A stretch of 64,000 nt of DNA from an uncultured Clostridia bacterium (GTDB lineage Bacteria; Bacillota; Clostridia; Oscillospirales; Acutalibacteraceae), in the NCBI GenBank assembly GCA_944384995.1, contig CALWVN010000001.1, forward strand, positions 62,001 through 126,000, in the 5' to 3' direction. Below, piece by piece: positions 25,612 to 34,715 of the stretch (position 1 is the first letter of the stretch; the number at the start of each line of letters is the position of its first letter). The position numbers were made by a program, and so were the translations under genes. The notes under the pieces were generated by a model. That model searched no databases. It was not told where the DNA came from and worked only from the letters and a program-made list of their open reading frames with translations.

Positions 25612-26616
25612 TCAGCTTTCCTGCGGCAGGATAGTAAAGAATTTCAGGATCATCCATAAAATATGCGTTTCGTCGGGCGAGGGGATGCGGTAGGCTTTTT
25701 GCTCCCGTTCCACATAAAAGCAGGGTATGCCGCTTTCGGTCCGCGTAAAATAGCCAATCGTACCCTGCAAAAGATATGCCTTATAATGCAGGGTCAGCGG
25801 CACCTTTATAACGTCGGAAAGCGGCTCGGTGACTTCGTTCTTCGGATTCGAGATAGCTTCCAGCAGAAGCCGGAGTTCGTTCTCCTCCTGCCAGCGTGTG
25901 GCACCGTAGCCCGTGTTTGCCGTTGCAGAGCCGATGGTGCAGTATTCTATATTTTCTGCTGTCAGAGAAAGGCTCTGCGTGTCAACATCCTCCCGGCAGA
26001 AAATTTGTTCCTGATCCCGACAGGGGACGGATATGAAGAACGGCTGATCCTCCAGTGCATGCAGATATACCGTTTCATAGGAGGCGCCGCGTCCCTCCTC
26101 AAAGCCGTGCTTTCGGGTGTTATCGGGAAGAACAATACCTGTGTAGGGCTTATAATACCATCCGTTATAGAAAATCTTTGACAACTGTATGTCGGAAAGT
26201 GCGCTGTTGTGCCGGGTGTGCAGAAACGGCGTCAGCAGCGCGACGAAAAGGACGGAAAGTGCGCAGACCACACAAAGGGAAACGGTCACACAGGCGGCAA
26301 TGCGTTTGCGTTTTTGTGCGGCTTGGATCTCCTCCACCTTTTTCCGAAGCTCGTCCCGTTCTTCGGTGATTTGCCGGATCCGGTCGAGGTATGCCGCCTC
26401 GTCGGAACGGCTGATGAGCATCAGTTCGTCAAAAGAACAGTGGAAAATTTCCGAAAGCCTGCGCAGCGTCTGGGTCTTGGGAAATGCCTCACCCGTTTCC
26501 CATTTTGAGACCGCTTTGTTGGAAACGCCCGCAAGCGTGCCGAGTTCCTTTTGGGACAGGTGCATTTCTTTTCGGAGCCGGTAAATAAAGTTGCCGAATT
26601 GGTATTTGTCTGCCAT
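25612..26616 (-). CDS. XRE-family regulator with membrane anchor and extracellular domain
   Basis: 334 residues, ATG preceded by GGAGG. An N-terminal XRE helix-turn-helix (about 7-65; LSQKELGTLAGVSNKAVSKWE), a charged coiled-coil stretch (about 70-103, RIRQITEERDELRKKVEEI), one membrane segment (about 107-130) and a C-terminal domain of about 190 residues outside the membrane. This is a one-component sensor layout: an outside signal could change DNA binding inside. The outer domain is not recognised. Its promoter region has paired direct repeats (26678-26697), consistent with self-regulation. Convergent with the exonuclease gene. Confidence 0.85.
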   Translation of the reverse strand: MADKYQFGNFIYRLRKEMHLSQKELGTLAGVSNKAVSKWETGEAFPKTQTLRRLSEIFHCSFDELMLISRSDEAAYLDRIRQITEERDELRKKVEEIQAAQKRKRIAACVTVSLCVVCALSVLFVALLTPFLHTRHNSALSDIQLSKIFYNGWYYKPYTGIVLPDNTRKHGFEEGRGASYETVYLHALEDQPFFISVPCRDQEQIFCREDVDTQSLSLTAENIEYCTIGSATANTGYGATRWQEENELRLLLEAISNPKNEVTEPLSDVIKVPLTLHYKAYLLQGTIGYFTRTESGIPCFYVEREQKAYRIPSPDETHILWMILKFFTILPQES

Positions 26617-26648
26617 AACAATGCCTCCGTTTCCTGCTGTCTGTTCCC

Positions 26649-26677
26649 GTTATAACAGATCGGGCGGTAGATTGCAA
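26649..26677 (-). promoter_or_regulatory. Promoter of the XRE regulator gene
   Basis: On the minus strand TTGCAA (26672-26677), 17-base spacer, TATAAC (26649-26654). Confidence 0.8.
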
Positions 26678-26697
26678 TCGAATGACAGTCGAATAAC
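26678..26697 (-). promoter_or_regulatory. Direct repeat next to the regulator promoter, possible operator
   Basis: TCGAATGAC (26678-26686) and TCGAATAAC (26689-26697), 11 bases apart, immediately upstream of the -35 box. The one-turn spacing suggests two sites on the same DNA face. Binding by the adjacent regulator is inferred. Confidence 0.4.
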
Positions 26698-26724
26698 GGT
26701 AGAACTTTTCGATTCGGAAGAAAT

Positions 26725-29007
26725 TTATTCTCCCACCGTATAGATTTTCCCCTCTCTTCTATATGTCAGCGATTTGACCTTTCCTCTTTCATACTGCTCG
26801 GCGGCTTTCCCGTTGACGGTCAGGAGGATGTCGCCCGCCCGCAGCTTCCAACGCCATGCGCGCGACAGGGGAAAGATTTTCAGGATGTAAAGCCCTGCAC
26901 AGTCCGGCGAAGCGGTCGCCGACCGCAGCGCCTCGGTTACATTGGAGCACAGTGCGCCGAGCACACGCCGCTTTTGCTGCTGCGCTTCGACGCTTGGTTC
27001 CCAAACATAGCGTGGGGCTTCGCACGGGCAGTTCGGCGCGCCGTAGCCCGTGCAGGGGAGCGTCTCCCAGCCGTCGGGCGCGCGCTTCGGGTTATAGTCG
27101 TCCTCCCCGGCGGGCACATAATCCGTCAGCACGATTTGCGGCGGCAGCATGGCGCGCAGCGACGCAGGTTCCCGAATAAAATAGTTGTTCTTAAACTCGG
27201 AACGGGCGGCTTTCAACCGCTTTTTGCTGCACACAAATCCAACAGGTTCGTCGTGTAAAATCAGATTATGCGCTACGCGGTCGCGGCATTCGGCATACGG
27301 TACATGGATCTGCAGCTGCCCGCCGACCAAAAGATTGTGGTGCACATATCGGTCAAAGCCCTCACGCAGCTTGATCCCGATCCCAAGCACCAGATTGTGA
27401 TCGATCTCGTAATTGGTCGAGCCGTCGTCTAAATCGATCCCCCAGGAGTGCGGCGCGTCTGCGCTGTGGTGGAATCGGTTGTGGTGGATGCGCGTGGTAA
27501 AGCAGGCGTCGATTTTGGAAATGTCATATTGCGCGCCGCCCTTTTTGTAATGACGGATGGTTTTCCCGTAAAGCCCGCTTGCATTATATCGCGGCACCGA
27601 CCAAAAACGGTCGCGCCCCCAGGCGTTGAACGGGCCGTGATCCTCGGTCTCCCGCTGGGAATCGAACAGATCATTGTATGCGATGTCATGCCCGCCGAAG
27701 GTGCCGTCATTCACATTGATGAGCGAACGCGGGCTGTTGTGAATGGTGTTGCGGTGGATATGGATCCTTGCGGCGACCGAAAGATTGATGCCTGCCGACT
27801 GCTTTTCAAGCAGCCCCACACCGTTGATGTGGTTTTCGATGATCTCCAATTCGCGCGGATAGTCCTCTGCACACGGACCGATCTCGTTCGGCGCATCGAC
27901 CTTCGTCGCGTGTACACAAAGTGCAGGGTACAGCGCGTGTTCCCAATAAGAGGGCTGGCGGACGGCTTTTTGATTGCCGATCACCTGTATCGCAGTCGCG
28001 GCAATGTTTGTAAAGGTGTTGCCGGATACGGCGGTTTGCGCATTGTAGCCGTATAAAAACAGCGCATTCCCGCCGATTTCGCAAAATTTGCAGTTGGAGA
28101 CACAGCAGCTCCGCGTGTTTTCAAAGCGTACCGCGCCCTCAAACGCAATCGCCCAATCGCCGCGCAGCAGCGGATGATAGACCGCGCGGTTTTCCGCATA
28201 GGAAAACAGGCACAGCCCCGTTTCACAAAACGTGATCTGTTTGAGCCGGATATCCGCGGCGGGCACGGCAGGGGAGGCACCCTGTATTTGCAAAAGGGTG
28301 CGGTTTCGGCTGACTGTGATTTGTACCTCGTTCGGGTCCTGCCCTTGATCGGGATACCAATATAAGGTTTGCGCTTTGCGGTCAAAATACCATTCGCCCG
28401 GCGCGTCAAGCTCTTCCAAAACGTTTTCAACCACCATGGCGTTCCCGTAGGTGTCGCCGCGGTTGTTGTCCCCAAACCAGGAAAGGGCAAGCCCGCAGGG
28501 GCTCGACGGATCCTTGCCCGTCACCACATAAGAGTTCCCGCCCCAGCCTGCGGGGTGTATCGCGCGTACGATACCGTTTTCGGGATCTGTGTACCGTGCG
28601 GCACGCGATTTGATCTCAGCAGGCGTAGCCGCACCCTCCAACGGAACTGCGCCGGCCTGCTTGTTCGGATAGCGGCACAGGGTTTGTTCTGCACCGTCCG
28701 CAAACAGACGGCTGAAAGGTTTTTTATCCTTCATTTCGGCTTTCCAAATGCCGTTGCGCCACGGTGCCCATTGCAGCTTGGCGGGGGCATGTGCCGCGGT
28801 AAACACAACACCCTCTTCGCCGCACAGGGACAGACCGCTGTCCCGTTCGTCCAGTTGAAGCGGTTCGTCAAAAGCGTACAAGCCCTTTTCCATTTGAATG
28901 ATACAGGGCTTTTGCATCATCCTGCTTTTTTCTATCGCTTCTTTGACTAAGTCAGCGGATGCGGCTGGATCTGATGCAATTGGCATGATCTTACAAATGG
29001 ATTCCAT
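26725..29007 (-). CDS. Right-handed beta-helix protein with C-terminal PDZ-like tail
   Basis: 760 residues, ATG preceded by GGAGG. There is no signal peptide. Residues about 30-620 look like a pectate-lyase-type parallel beta-helix, with repeated short strands and Asn/His turns (for example HIHRNTIHNS, IHHNRFHHS, YEIDHNLV). This is the scaffold of several glycoside hydrolases and lyases (for example GH120 and GH141); which one applies cannot be settled. The last 80 residues contain a PDZ-like segment, RAGDILLTVNGKAAE. The lack of a secretion signal suggests action on imported oligosaccharides. An acidic DLDDGST lies in the helix core. Substrate unknown. Confidence 0.75.
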   Translation of the reverse strand: MESICKIMPIASDPAASADLVKEAIEKSRMMQKPCIIQMEKGLYAFDEPLQLDERDSGLSLCGEEGVVFTAAHAPAKLQWAPWRNGIWKAEMKDKKPFSRLFADGAEQTLCRYPNKQAGAVPLEGAATPAEIKSRAARYTDPENGIVRAIHPAGWGGNSYVVTGKDPSSPCGLALSWFGDNNRGDTYGNAMVVENVLEELDAPGEWYFDRKAQTLYWYPDQGQDPNEVQITVSRNRTLLQIQGASPAVPAADIRLKQITFCETGLCLFSYAENRAVYHPLLRGDWAIAFEGAVRFENTRSCCVSNCKFCEIGGNALFLYGYNAQTAVSGNTFTNIAATAIQVIGNQKAVRQPSYWEHALYPALCVHATKVDAPNEIGPCAEDYPRELEIIENHINGVGLLEKQSAGINLSVAARIHIHRNTIHNSPRSLINVNDGTFGGHDIAYNDLFDSQRETEDHGPFNAWGRDRFWSVPRYNASGLYGKTIRHYKKGGAQYDISKIDACFTTRIHHNRFHHSADAPHSWGIDLDDGSTNYEIDHNLVLGIGIKLREGFDRYVHHNLLVGGQLQIHVPYAECRDRVAHNLILHDEPVGFVCSKKRLKAARSEFKNNYFIREPASLRAMLPPQIVLTDYVPAGEDDYNPKRAPDGWETLPCTGYGAPNCPCEAPRYVWEPSVEAQQQKRRVLGALCSNVTEALRSATASPDCAGLYILKIFPLSRAWRWKLRAGDILLTVNGKAAEQYERGKVKSLTYRREGKIYTVGE

Positions 29008-29080
29008 ATGTTGCCTCCGTGAAGCCGTATTGCTCTTAAAATTGTATCATAAGCACCGTGAATCTGTAAATATCCGCATA

Positions 29081-29114
29081 AAAATACCACCCGAACTTTT
29101 CGGGTGGTATTTTG
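29081..29114 (-). terminator. Terminator of the serC-serA transcript
   Basis: AAAATACCACCCGA and TCGGGTGGTATTTT are perfect complements around a short loop. The hairpin has T-runs on both strands and lies 14 bases after the serA stop. Confidence 0.9.
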
Positions 29115-29127
29115 AAAAAACAGCTTG

Positions 29128-30288
29128 TCAGATTACCCGCACGCGCACGATCTCTTCCACTGCCTCGATTGCCTCGATCGCCTCCGCAGAGACATCCGCG
29201 TCGGTGTCGAGCATCGTGTAGGCATATTCGCCGCGGGATTTGTTGACCATGTTGTCAATGTTGATGTTTTCCTCGGCGACGACCGTCGTGATCTTGCTGA
29301 TGACGTTCGGCACATTCTTGTGGATGATGGTGATACGCGCTCTGCCGGTGCGCGGCACGCTTACGTCGGGCAGGTTCACCGAGTGTGTGATGTTACCGTT
29401 CTCTAAGAAGTCGCGGACTTCATCCACAGCCATGACCGCGCAGTTTTCTTCGGATTCGGGGGTGGAAGCGCCGAGATGCGGCAGAACGAGCACGCCGGGA
29501 ACGTCCAGCAGTTCATCTGTGCCGAAGTCGGTCGCGTAGGCGGCGATCTTGCCGCTGCCGAGCGCCTCGATCACATCCGCCGTGTTCACAAGGTCGCCGC
29601 GCGCGAAATTCATGATGCGCACGTTGTCCTTCATCTGGTCGATGTTCTTTTTGCAGATCATCTCTTTGGTGTCGGGTGTAAGCGGCACATGCAGGGTAAT
29701 GTAGTCGCAGTTTGCAAAAATTTCATCCAGCGTTGCCGAATGGTGTACGCCGCGCGAAAGCGCCCATGCCGCATCAACGGACAAAAACGGGTCATAGCCG
29801 TATACGGTCATGCCTAAAGCGCGCGCCGCATTGGCGACCAGCACGCCGATCGCACCTAAGCCCACGACGCCGAGCGCCTTGCCTTTGAGCTCCGGCCCCG
29901 CGAAAGCGGACTTGCCTTTTTCCACTGCCTTGGACATCTCCGCGCCGCTGCCTTTGAGGGTTTTTACCCAGTCAATAGCGGCAGGGATCTTGCGCGAGGA
30001 AAGCAGCATGGCGCAAAGCACCAGCTCTTTCACAGCATTTGCGTTCGCGCCGGGCGTATTGAATACGACGATGCCGTTTTCACTGCAGCGGTCGATCGGG
30101 ATGTTGTTTACGCCGGCACCGGCTCTTGCAATCGCCTTGAGACTTTCGGGCAGCTCCATGTCATGCATGGATGCCGAGCGCACCAGCACCGCGTCGGGCG
30201 CAGCTTCCTCCGTGGAGTACGAATAGGTGTCCGGGAAGTTTTGAAGCCCTTTTTCCGAGATCTTATTTAAGGTCAAAATTCGATACAT
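29128..30288 (-). CDS. serA: D-3-phosphoglycerate dehydrogenase, with ACT domain
   Basis: 386 residues from the ATG at 30286-30288, preceded by AAAGGCGGG; longer in-frame starts have no support. The NAD-binding Rossmann part has GVVGLGAIGVLVANAA. Catalytic-region residues are Arg in NFARGDLVN and His in LPHLGAST. A C-terminal ACT domain (about 315-386, ARITIIHKNVPNVISKI) suggests feedback control by serine. The enzyme oxidises 3-phosphoglycerate to 3-phosphohydroxypyruvate, the first step of serine synthesis. It lies 19 bases after serC, so the pathway's first two enzymes are made together. Confidence 0.95.
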   Translation of the reverse strand: MYRILTLNKISEKGLQNFPDTYSYSTEEAAPDAVLVRSASMHDMELPESLKAIARAGAGVNNIPIDRCSENGIVVFNTPGANANAVKELVLCAMLLSSRKIPAAIDWVKTLKGSGAEMSKAVEKGKSAFAGPELKGKALGVVGLGAIGVLVANAARALGMTVYGYDPFLSVDAAWALSRGVHHSATLDEIFANCDYITLHVPLTPDTKEMICKKNIDQMKDNVRIMNFARGDLVNTADVIEALGSGKIAAYATDFGTDELLDVPGVLVLPHLGASTPESEENCAVMAVDEVRDFLENGNITHSVNLPDVSVPRTGRARITIIHKNVPNVISKITTVVAEENINIDNMVNKSRGEYAYTMLDTDADVSAEAIEAIEAVEEIVRVRVI

Positions 30289-30307
30289 TGTGTTGTACCC
30301 GCCTTTC

Positions 30308-31390
30308 TTACGCGTTCTCTTTCTCAAACTTCGCCATGAAGTCCACAAGCGCCTGCACGCCTTCATACGGCATGGCGTTATAAATGGACGCGCGCATGCC
30401 ACCCACGGTGCGGTGACCCTTGAGGTTCACAAGGCCCGCTTCGGTTGCTTCTTTAACGAATTTTGCGTTGAGCTCGTCGCTGTCGGTCACAAAGGGGACG
30501 TTCATCAGCGAACGGTCTTCGGGAACGACCGTGCCGCGGAACATCTTGCTGTTGTCGAGGAAGTCGTAAAGAAGCTTAGCTTTCTTGACGTTACGCTCTT
30601 GCATAGCCTCCAGCCCGCCGTTTTCCTTGAGCCATTCAAGCACCAGCTTGCAGATGTAGATCGTGTAGCAGGGCGGGGTATTGTACAGTGAGTTCGCATC
30701 CGCATGGACTTGGTAATTGAGCATGGTCGGCGTGATGTCACGCGCTTTGCCCAACAGATCTTCGCGGATGATGCAGATGGTAAGGCCTGCGGGCGCAACG
30801 TTTTTCTGCGCGCCGCCGTAGACCATGCCGAACTTGGAAACGTCCAGCGGCTCGGAAAGGAAACACGAGGAGATGTCCGCGATCAGCGGGACACTGCCCG
30901 TGTCGGGCAGCTCGTGGTAGACAGTGCCGTAAATGGTGTTGTTCATGCAGATATAGAAATAGTCTGCGTCGGGCGTAAAGGCTGACTTGTCAAGCTTCGG
31001 GATATAGGAGAAGGTCTTATCCGCCGAAGAAGCGACCGCTTTCACGTCGCCGTACTTCTGTGCCTCGGCAAAGGCTTTCTTCGCCCATTGGCCGGTGATG
31101 ACATAGTCGGCTTTGCCGCTGCCGTTCATAAAGTTGAGTGGGATGGCGGCAAACTGCGTAGACGCGCCGCCCTGCAAAAACAGGACTTTGTAATTGTCGG
31201 GAATATGCATCAGCTCGCGAAGCAGTGCTTCCGCGCCCTTGATAATCTCGTCAAAGACCTTCGAACGGTGGCTCATCTCCATAACGGACTGCCCGCAGCC
31301 ATGGTAATCGAGCATTTCAGCAGCAGCTTTTTTCAGGACTTCTTCCGGCAACATGGAAGGACCTGCGGAGAAGTTGTAAACTCTGGACAT
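30308..31390 (-). CDS. serC: Phosphoserine aminotransferase
   Basis: 360 residues, ATG preceded by GGAGG. The class V aminotransferase fold opens with YNFSAGPSMLPEEVL; GGASTQF binds the cofactor phosphate and Lys196 in YGGAQKN should hold pyridoxal phosphate. It converts phosphohydroxypyruvate and glutamate to phosphoserine and 2-oxoglutarate. It is the first gene of the serC-serA operon and has its own promoter at 31428-31457, back-to-back with the lon region. Confidence 0.96.
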   Translation of the reverse strand: MSRVYNFSAGPSMLPEEVLKKAAAEMLDYHGCGQSVMEMSHRSKVFDEIIKGAEALLRELMHIPDNYKVLFLQGGASTQFAAIPLNFMNGSGKADYVITGQWAKKAFAEAQKYGDVKAVASSADKTFSYIPKLDKSAFTPDADYFYICMNNTIYGTVYHELPDTGSVPLIADISSCFLSEPLDVSKFGMVYGGAQKNVAPAGLTICIIREDLLGKARDITPTMLNYQVHADANSLYNTPPCYTIYICKLVLEWLKENGGLEAMQERNVKKAKLLYDFLDNSKMFRGTVVPEDRSLMNVPFVTDSDELNAKFVKEATEAGLVNLKGHRTVGGMRASIYNAMPYEGVQALVDFMAKFEKENA

Positions 31391-31427
31391 AAAAATACCT
31401 CCGAATCATTTTTTCACTGTGCTTGCC

Positions 31428-31457
31428 ATTATAGCAAAGCGCAAATAGAAAAGTCAA
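31428..31457 (-). promoter_or_regulatory. Promoter of serC-serA
   Basis: On the minus strand TTGACT (31452-31457), 18-base spacer, TATAAT (31428-31433). Confidence 0.7.
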
Positions 31458-31589
31458 TGAATTGACAAAAGAATAACGATCTTTTTTGTAAAATTTCCGT
31501 AAAATCGAAAAAGTTGTTCAAAAAATTAACAAAACAAGAAATAGACCCATCCTATTTCGTCGATTCTTTTCGCTTTAAAAATGTTTCTG

Positions 31590-31618
31590 TTGCAGGAATC
31601 TAAAAAATACGATATAAT
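31590..31618 (+). promoter_or_regulatory. Promoter of lon
   Basis: TTGCAG (31590-31595), 17-base spacer, TATAAT (31613-31618), 59 bases before the lon start. No CtsR-type or CIRCE heat-shock repeat is seen nearby. Confidence 0.8.
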
Positions 31619-31676
31619 CAATATTCAATCGTAAAAGCGATTTTAATTTGTCTTTATCTTTTTGGAGTGAATACAT

Positions 31677-34121
31677 ATGAACCCTTTGGCTCGTGAAGAA
31701 TTCACACTGCCCGCCGTCGCGCTGCGGGGGCTTGTGGTGTTCCCGGATATGACGCTGCATTTCGACGTCGGCAGAAAACAGTCTGTCGCCGCTGTCAAGC
31801 ATGCCATGCTCACCAAGCAGAATCTGTTTTTGGTAACACAGACCGATTTGTCCGAAAAAGTGGACGGCGCAGACGCGCTCTTTAAGATCGGCGTTGTGTG
31901 CGAGATCAAGCAGCTTGTGCGCCTGCCATCGGGGGATTACTACCGCGTGATGGCGCAAGGCGGTTTTCGCGCCCGGCTTTTGGAACTGACCGCGCAAAAG
32001 CCCCATTTGACCGCGCGGCTGCGCCCGCTTGCCGACCGTGACCCGCGCACGGCGTCGCCTGCGGAGACCGAGGCGCTTATCCGCTATGCCAAAACGCTGT
32101 TTGAAGAGTACGCTATGCTCAACCAAAAGCTCTCTTCGGATCTGCTGCCCGCCGTGATGCGTATCCAAACACCGGGTAAGCTTGCCGATTTCATCGCGGG
32201 CAATTTGCCGCTGGAGTTTGCGGACAAGCAGACGATCCTGGAAGAACTGCAGGTGCAGCGCAGGCTCGAAAAGCTGTGCGTGCTGCTGGTGCATGAGATC
32301 GAGATGCTCGAAGCGATGGAAGAGATCGACGAGCGCGTACAGGAGCAGATCGACGAAAACCAGCGGGAATACTATTTGCGCGAGCAGATGAAGGTGATCT
32401 CGCAGGAACTCGGTGACACGGAATCCTCCGTGAGCGAAGCGCAGAAATACCGCGAAAGGATTTTAAAGCTGCATCTGGAGAAAGAGAGCGAGGAAAAGCT
32501 CCTGCAGGAGTGCGACCGTTTTGCGCGCACGCAGCCGACAAGCCCCGAAAGCGCGGTGTCCCGCTCGTATCTCGACGCGGTGCTTGCGCTGCCGTGGAAC
32601 AAATATTCCAAGGAAAATCTGAACCTTGACCGCGCGCGGAAGATCCTCGATAAAGATCATTACGGGCTGGAATCCGTTAAGGAACGTATTTTGGAATTTT
32701 TGGCGGTGCGAAGCCTTGCGGGCAACGCCAAGGGGCAGATCGTCTGTCTTTCGGGACCTCCCGGTGTGGGCAAAACGTCCATTGCCCGTTCTCTGGCGCG
32801 GGCCATGAACCGCAAATATGAGCGCATCTCCTTAGGCGGTGTGAACGATGAATCCGAGATCCGCGGGCATCGCAAGACCTATATCGGTTCCATGCCAGGC
32901 AGCATCGTCGCCGCGCTCACGCGCGCCAAGACCGCGAACCCGCTGATCCTGCTTGACGAGATCGACAAGCTTTCGCGCGATTATAAGGGCGATCCCGCCT
33001 CTGCCTTGCTGGAGGCGCTCGACCCTGAGCAGAATAATACCTTCCGTGACCATTATATTGAGATTCCGTTCGATTTGAGCAAGGTCCTGTTCATCACCAC
33101 CGCCAATGATACGAGCACCATCCCCGCGCCGCTTCTGGATCGCATGGAGGTCATCGAGCTTTACAGCTACACGGCGGAAGAAAAATTCCAGATCGCGAAG
33201 CGCCACCTCGTGCACAAGCAGATGGCGGAAAACGGCATCAAGCCCGCGCAGCTACGCATTACGGACGACGCGCTGCGCCTGATGATCGACGGCTACACGC
33301 GTGAAGCGGGCGTTCGCAAACTCGAACGCACCATTGCAAAAGTTATGCGCAAAGCAGCAGTGGAGATCGTCGGCGGCAAAACGGGCAAGATCACCGTGCA
33401 CGCTTCCGACCTCGAAGCCCTGCTCGGCCCGCGCAAATTTAAGCCGGAAGACCTGACGGGGACAGATACCGTCGGCGTGGTCAACGGGCTTGCGTGGACT
33501 TCGGTCGGCGGCGAGCTTCTGAAGGTGGAAGCGGCCGTTATGGAGGGCACGGGCAAGCTGGAGCTTACCGGGTCTTTGGGCGATGTGATGAAAGAATCCG
33601 CCAAGGCGGCGTGCAGCTATATCCGCTGCCACGCGCACGAGTGGAATATTGACGATCAATTCTATAAGAATAAGGATATCCATATTCACTTCCCCGAGGG
33701 CGCTGTGCCTAAGGACGGGCCTTCGGCGGGTATTGCCGTTACCACGGCGCTTGCCTCCGCACTGTCGGGCTGCCCGGTACGCGCGGACATCGCCATGACG
33801 GGCGAGGTCACGCTCACGGGCAGGGTCCTGCCCATCGGCGGCCTTCGCGAAAAGACCATGGCGGCATACAAATCCGGGCTTCGCAGCGTGCTGATCCCGC
33901 GCGAAAACCTGCCCGACCTTCGGGAGATTGACAAGGTCGTTTCCGATGCGCTCGAATTTGTACCCGTGACGGATGTAGCCGAGGTGCTTTCGCGCGCGCT
34001 GATCCTGCCGAAAGAAGCGGAAGCGGTCGAGGAAGAGCCGCGTGCGCAAGTGCATCCCGTACTGCCCGCACCGCCTGTCGTAGAGCGCCGCCGTGCGGAG
34101 AGGGGCGAGGAGCTTTCATGA
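31677..34121 (+). CDS. lon: ATP-dependent protease La (Lon)
   Basis: 814 residues, full length for LonA. Order: N-terminal substrate-binding domain (about 1-200), a coiled-coil helical part, the AAA+ module with Walker [10 protein letters not shown] and Walker [10 protein letters not shown], and the peptidase domain with the catalytic Ser in [11 protein letters not shown] and a Lys in the following helix-strand part. Lon degrades damaged and selected regulatory proteins in the cytoplasm. GGAGTG lies upstream of the ATG. The engB start overlaps its stop codon by four bases (ATGA). Confidence 0.97.
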   Translation: MNPLAREEFTLPAVALRGLVVFPDMTLHFDVGRKQSVAAVKHAMLTKQNLFLVTQTDLSEKVDGADALFKIGVVCEIKQLVRLPSGDYYRVMAQGGFRARLLELTAQKPHLTARLRPLADRDPRTASPAETEALIRYAKTLFEEYAMLNQKLSSDLLPAVMRIQTPGKLADFIAGNLPLEFADKQTILEELQVQRRLEKLCVLLVHEIEMLEAMEEIDERVQEQIDENQREYYLREQMKVISQELGDTESSVSEAQKYRERILKLHLEKESEEKLLQECDRFARTQPTSPESAVSRSYLDAVLALPWNKYSKENLNLDRARKILDKDHYGLESVKERILEFLAVRSLAGNAKGQIVCLSGPPGVGKTSIARSLARAMNRKYERISLGGVNDESEIRGHRKTYIGSMPGSIVAALTRAKTANPLILLDEIDKLSRDYKGDPASALLEALDPEQNNTFRDHYIEIPFDLSKVLFITTANDTSTIPAPLLDRMEVIELYSYTAEEKFQIAKRHLVHKQMAENGIKPAQLRITDDALRLMIDGYTREAGVRKLERTIAKVMRKAAVEIVGGKTGKITVHASDLEALLGPRKFKPEDLTGTDTVGVVNGLAWTSVGGELLKVEAAVMEGTGKLELTGSLGDVMKESAKAACSYIRCHAHEWNIDDQFYKNKDIHIHFPEGAVPKDGPSAGIAVTTALASALSGCPVRADIAMTGEVTLTGRVLPIGGLREKTMAAYKSGLRSVLIPRENLPDLREIDKVVSDALEFVPVTDVAEVLSRALILPKEAEAVEEEPRAQVHPVLPAPPVVERRRAERGEELS

Positions 34122-34702
34122 ATTTCAGAACGACGGAATTTGAAGCCGCCTTCGGTACGCTCGCACAGCTGCCGCGCTCCGATCTGCCCGAGATCGCTTT
34201 CGCGGGACGTTCCAACGTCGGAAAATCCTCTTTGCTCAACCGATTGTGTAATCGCAAGGCTTTAGCGCGTGTAAGCTCTGTGCCCGGTAAAACGGTTACG
34301 GTCAATTTTTATCGGACGGGTGATGTGCGGCTTGTGGATCTGCCCGGTTACGGCTATGCCAAAGTCCCGAAATCGGAAAAAAAGCGCTGGGCGCAGCTTT
34401 TGGAAGGGTATTTCCGCACGAATCGCGACATTCGGCTTGTGGTGCAGCTTGTGGATATGCGCCATGATCCCACTGCCGACGACGAGACCATGCTTTCGTT
34501 TTTGACTGAAACAGGGCTCCCGTTCGCCGTCGTGCTCACGAAATGCGATAAGCTCAACAAAACGGAATATGCCGAACGTCTTTCGGCATTCCGAGCCCGT
34601 TTTTCCGAACTCCCGTCCGAGCTTCTGATCCCGTTTTCCGCTGCCCGCGGCGACGGCGTCATGGCGCTTTCGGCTGTGATAGAGAATTCTGTGAAACCGT
34701 GA
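34118..34702 (+). CDS. engB: Ribosome biogenesis GTPase EngB/YsxC
   Basis: 194 residues with a full set of GTPase motifs: G1 [10 protein letters not shown]3 DLPGYG, G4 TKCDK and a G5 region SAARGDG. EngB helps to assemble the large ribosomal subunit. Its start codon overlaps the lon stop (ATGA), so translation is probably coupled, a lon-engB pairing seen in many Firmicutes. Confidence 0.96.
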   Translation: MNFRTTEFEAAFGTLAQLPRSDLPEIAFAGRSNVGKSSLLNRLCNRKALARVSSVPGKTVTVNFYRTGDVRLVDLPGYGYAKVPKSEKKRWAQLLEGYFRTNRDIRLVVQLVDMRHDPTADDETMLSFLTETGLPFAVVLTKCDKLNKTEYAERLSAFRARFSELPSELLIPFSAARGDGVMALSAVIENSVKP

Positions 34703-34715
34703 TATGGAGGAGTAT

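Noticed and set aside
31391..31676. T-box or heat-shock control region between serC and lon.
   Set aside because: No T-box sequence, CIRCE or CtsR-type repeat is present; two plain promoters explain the region.
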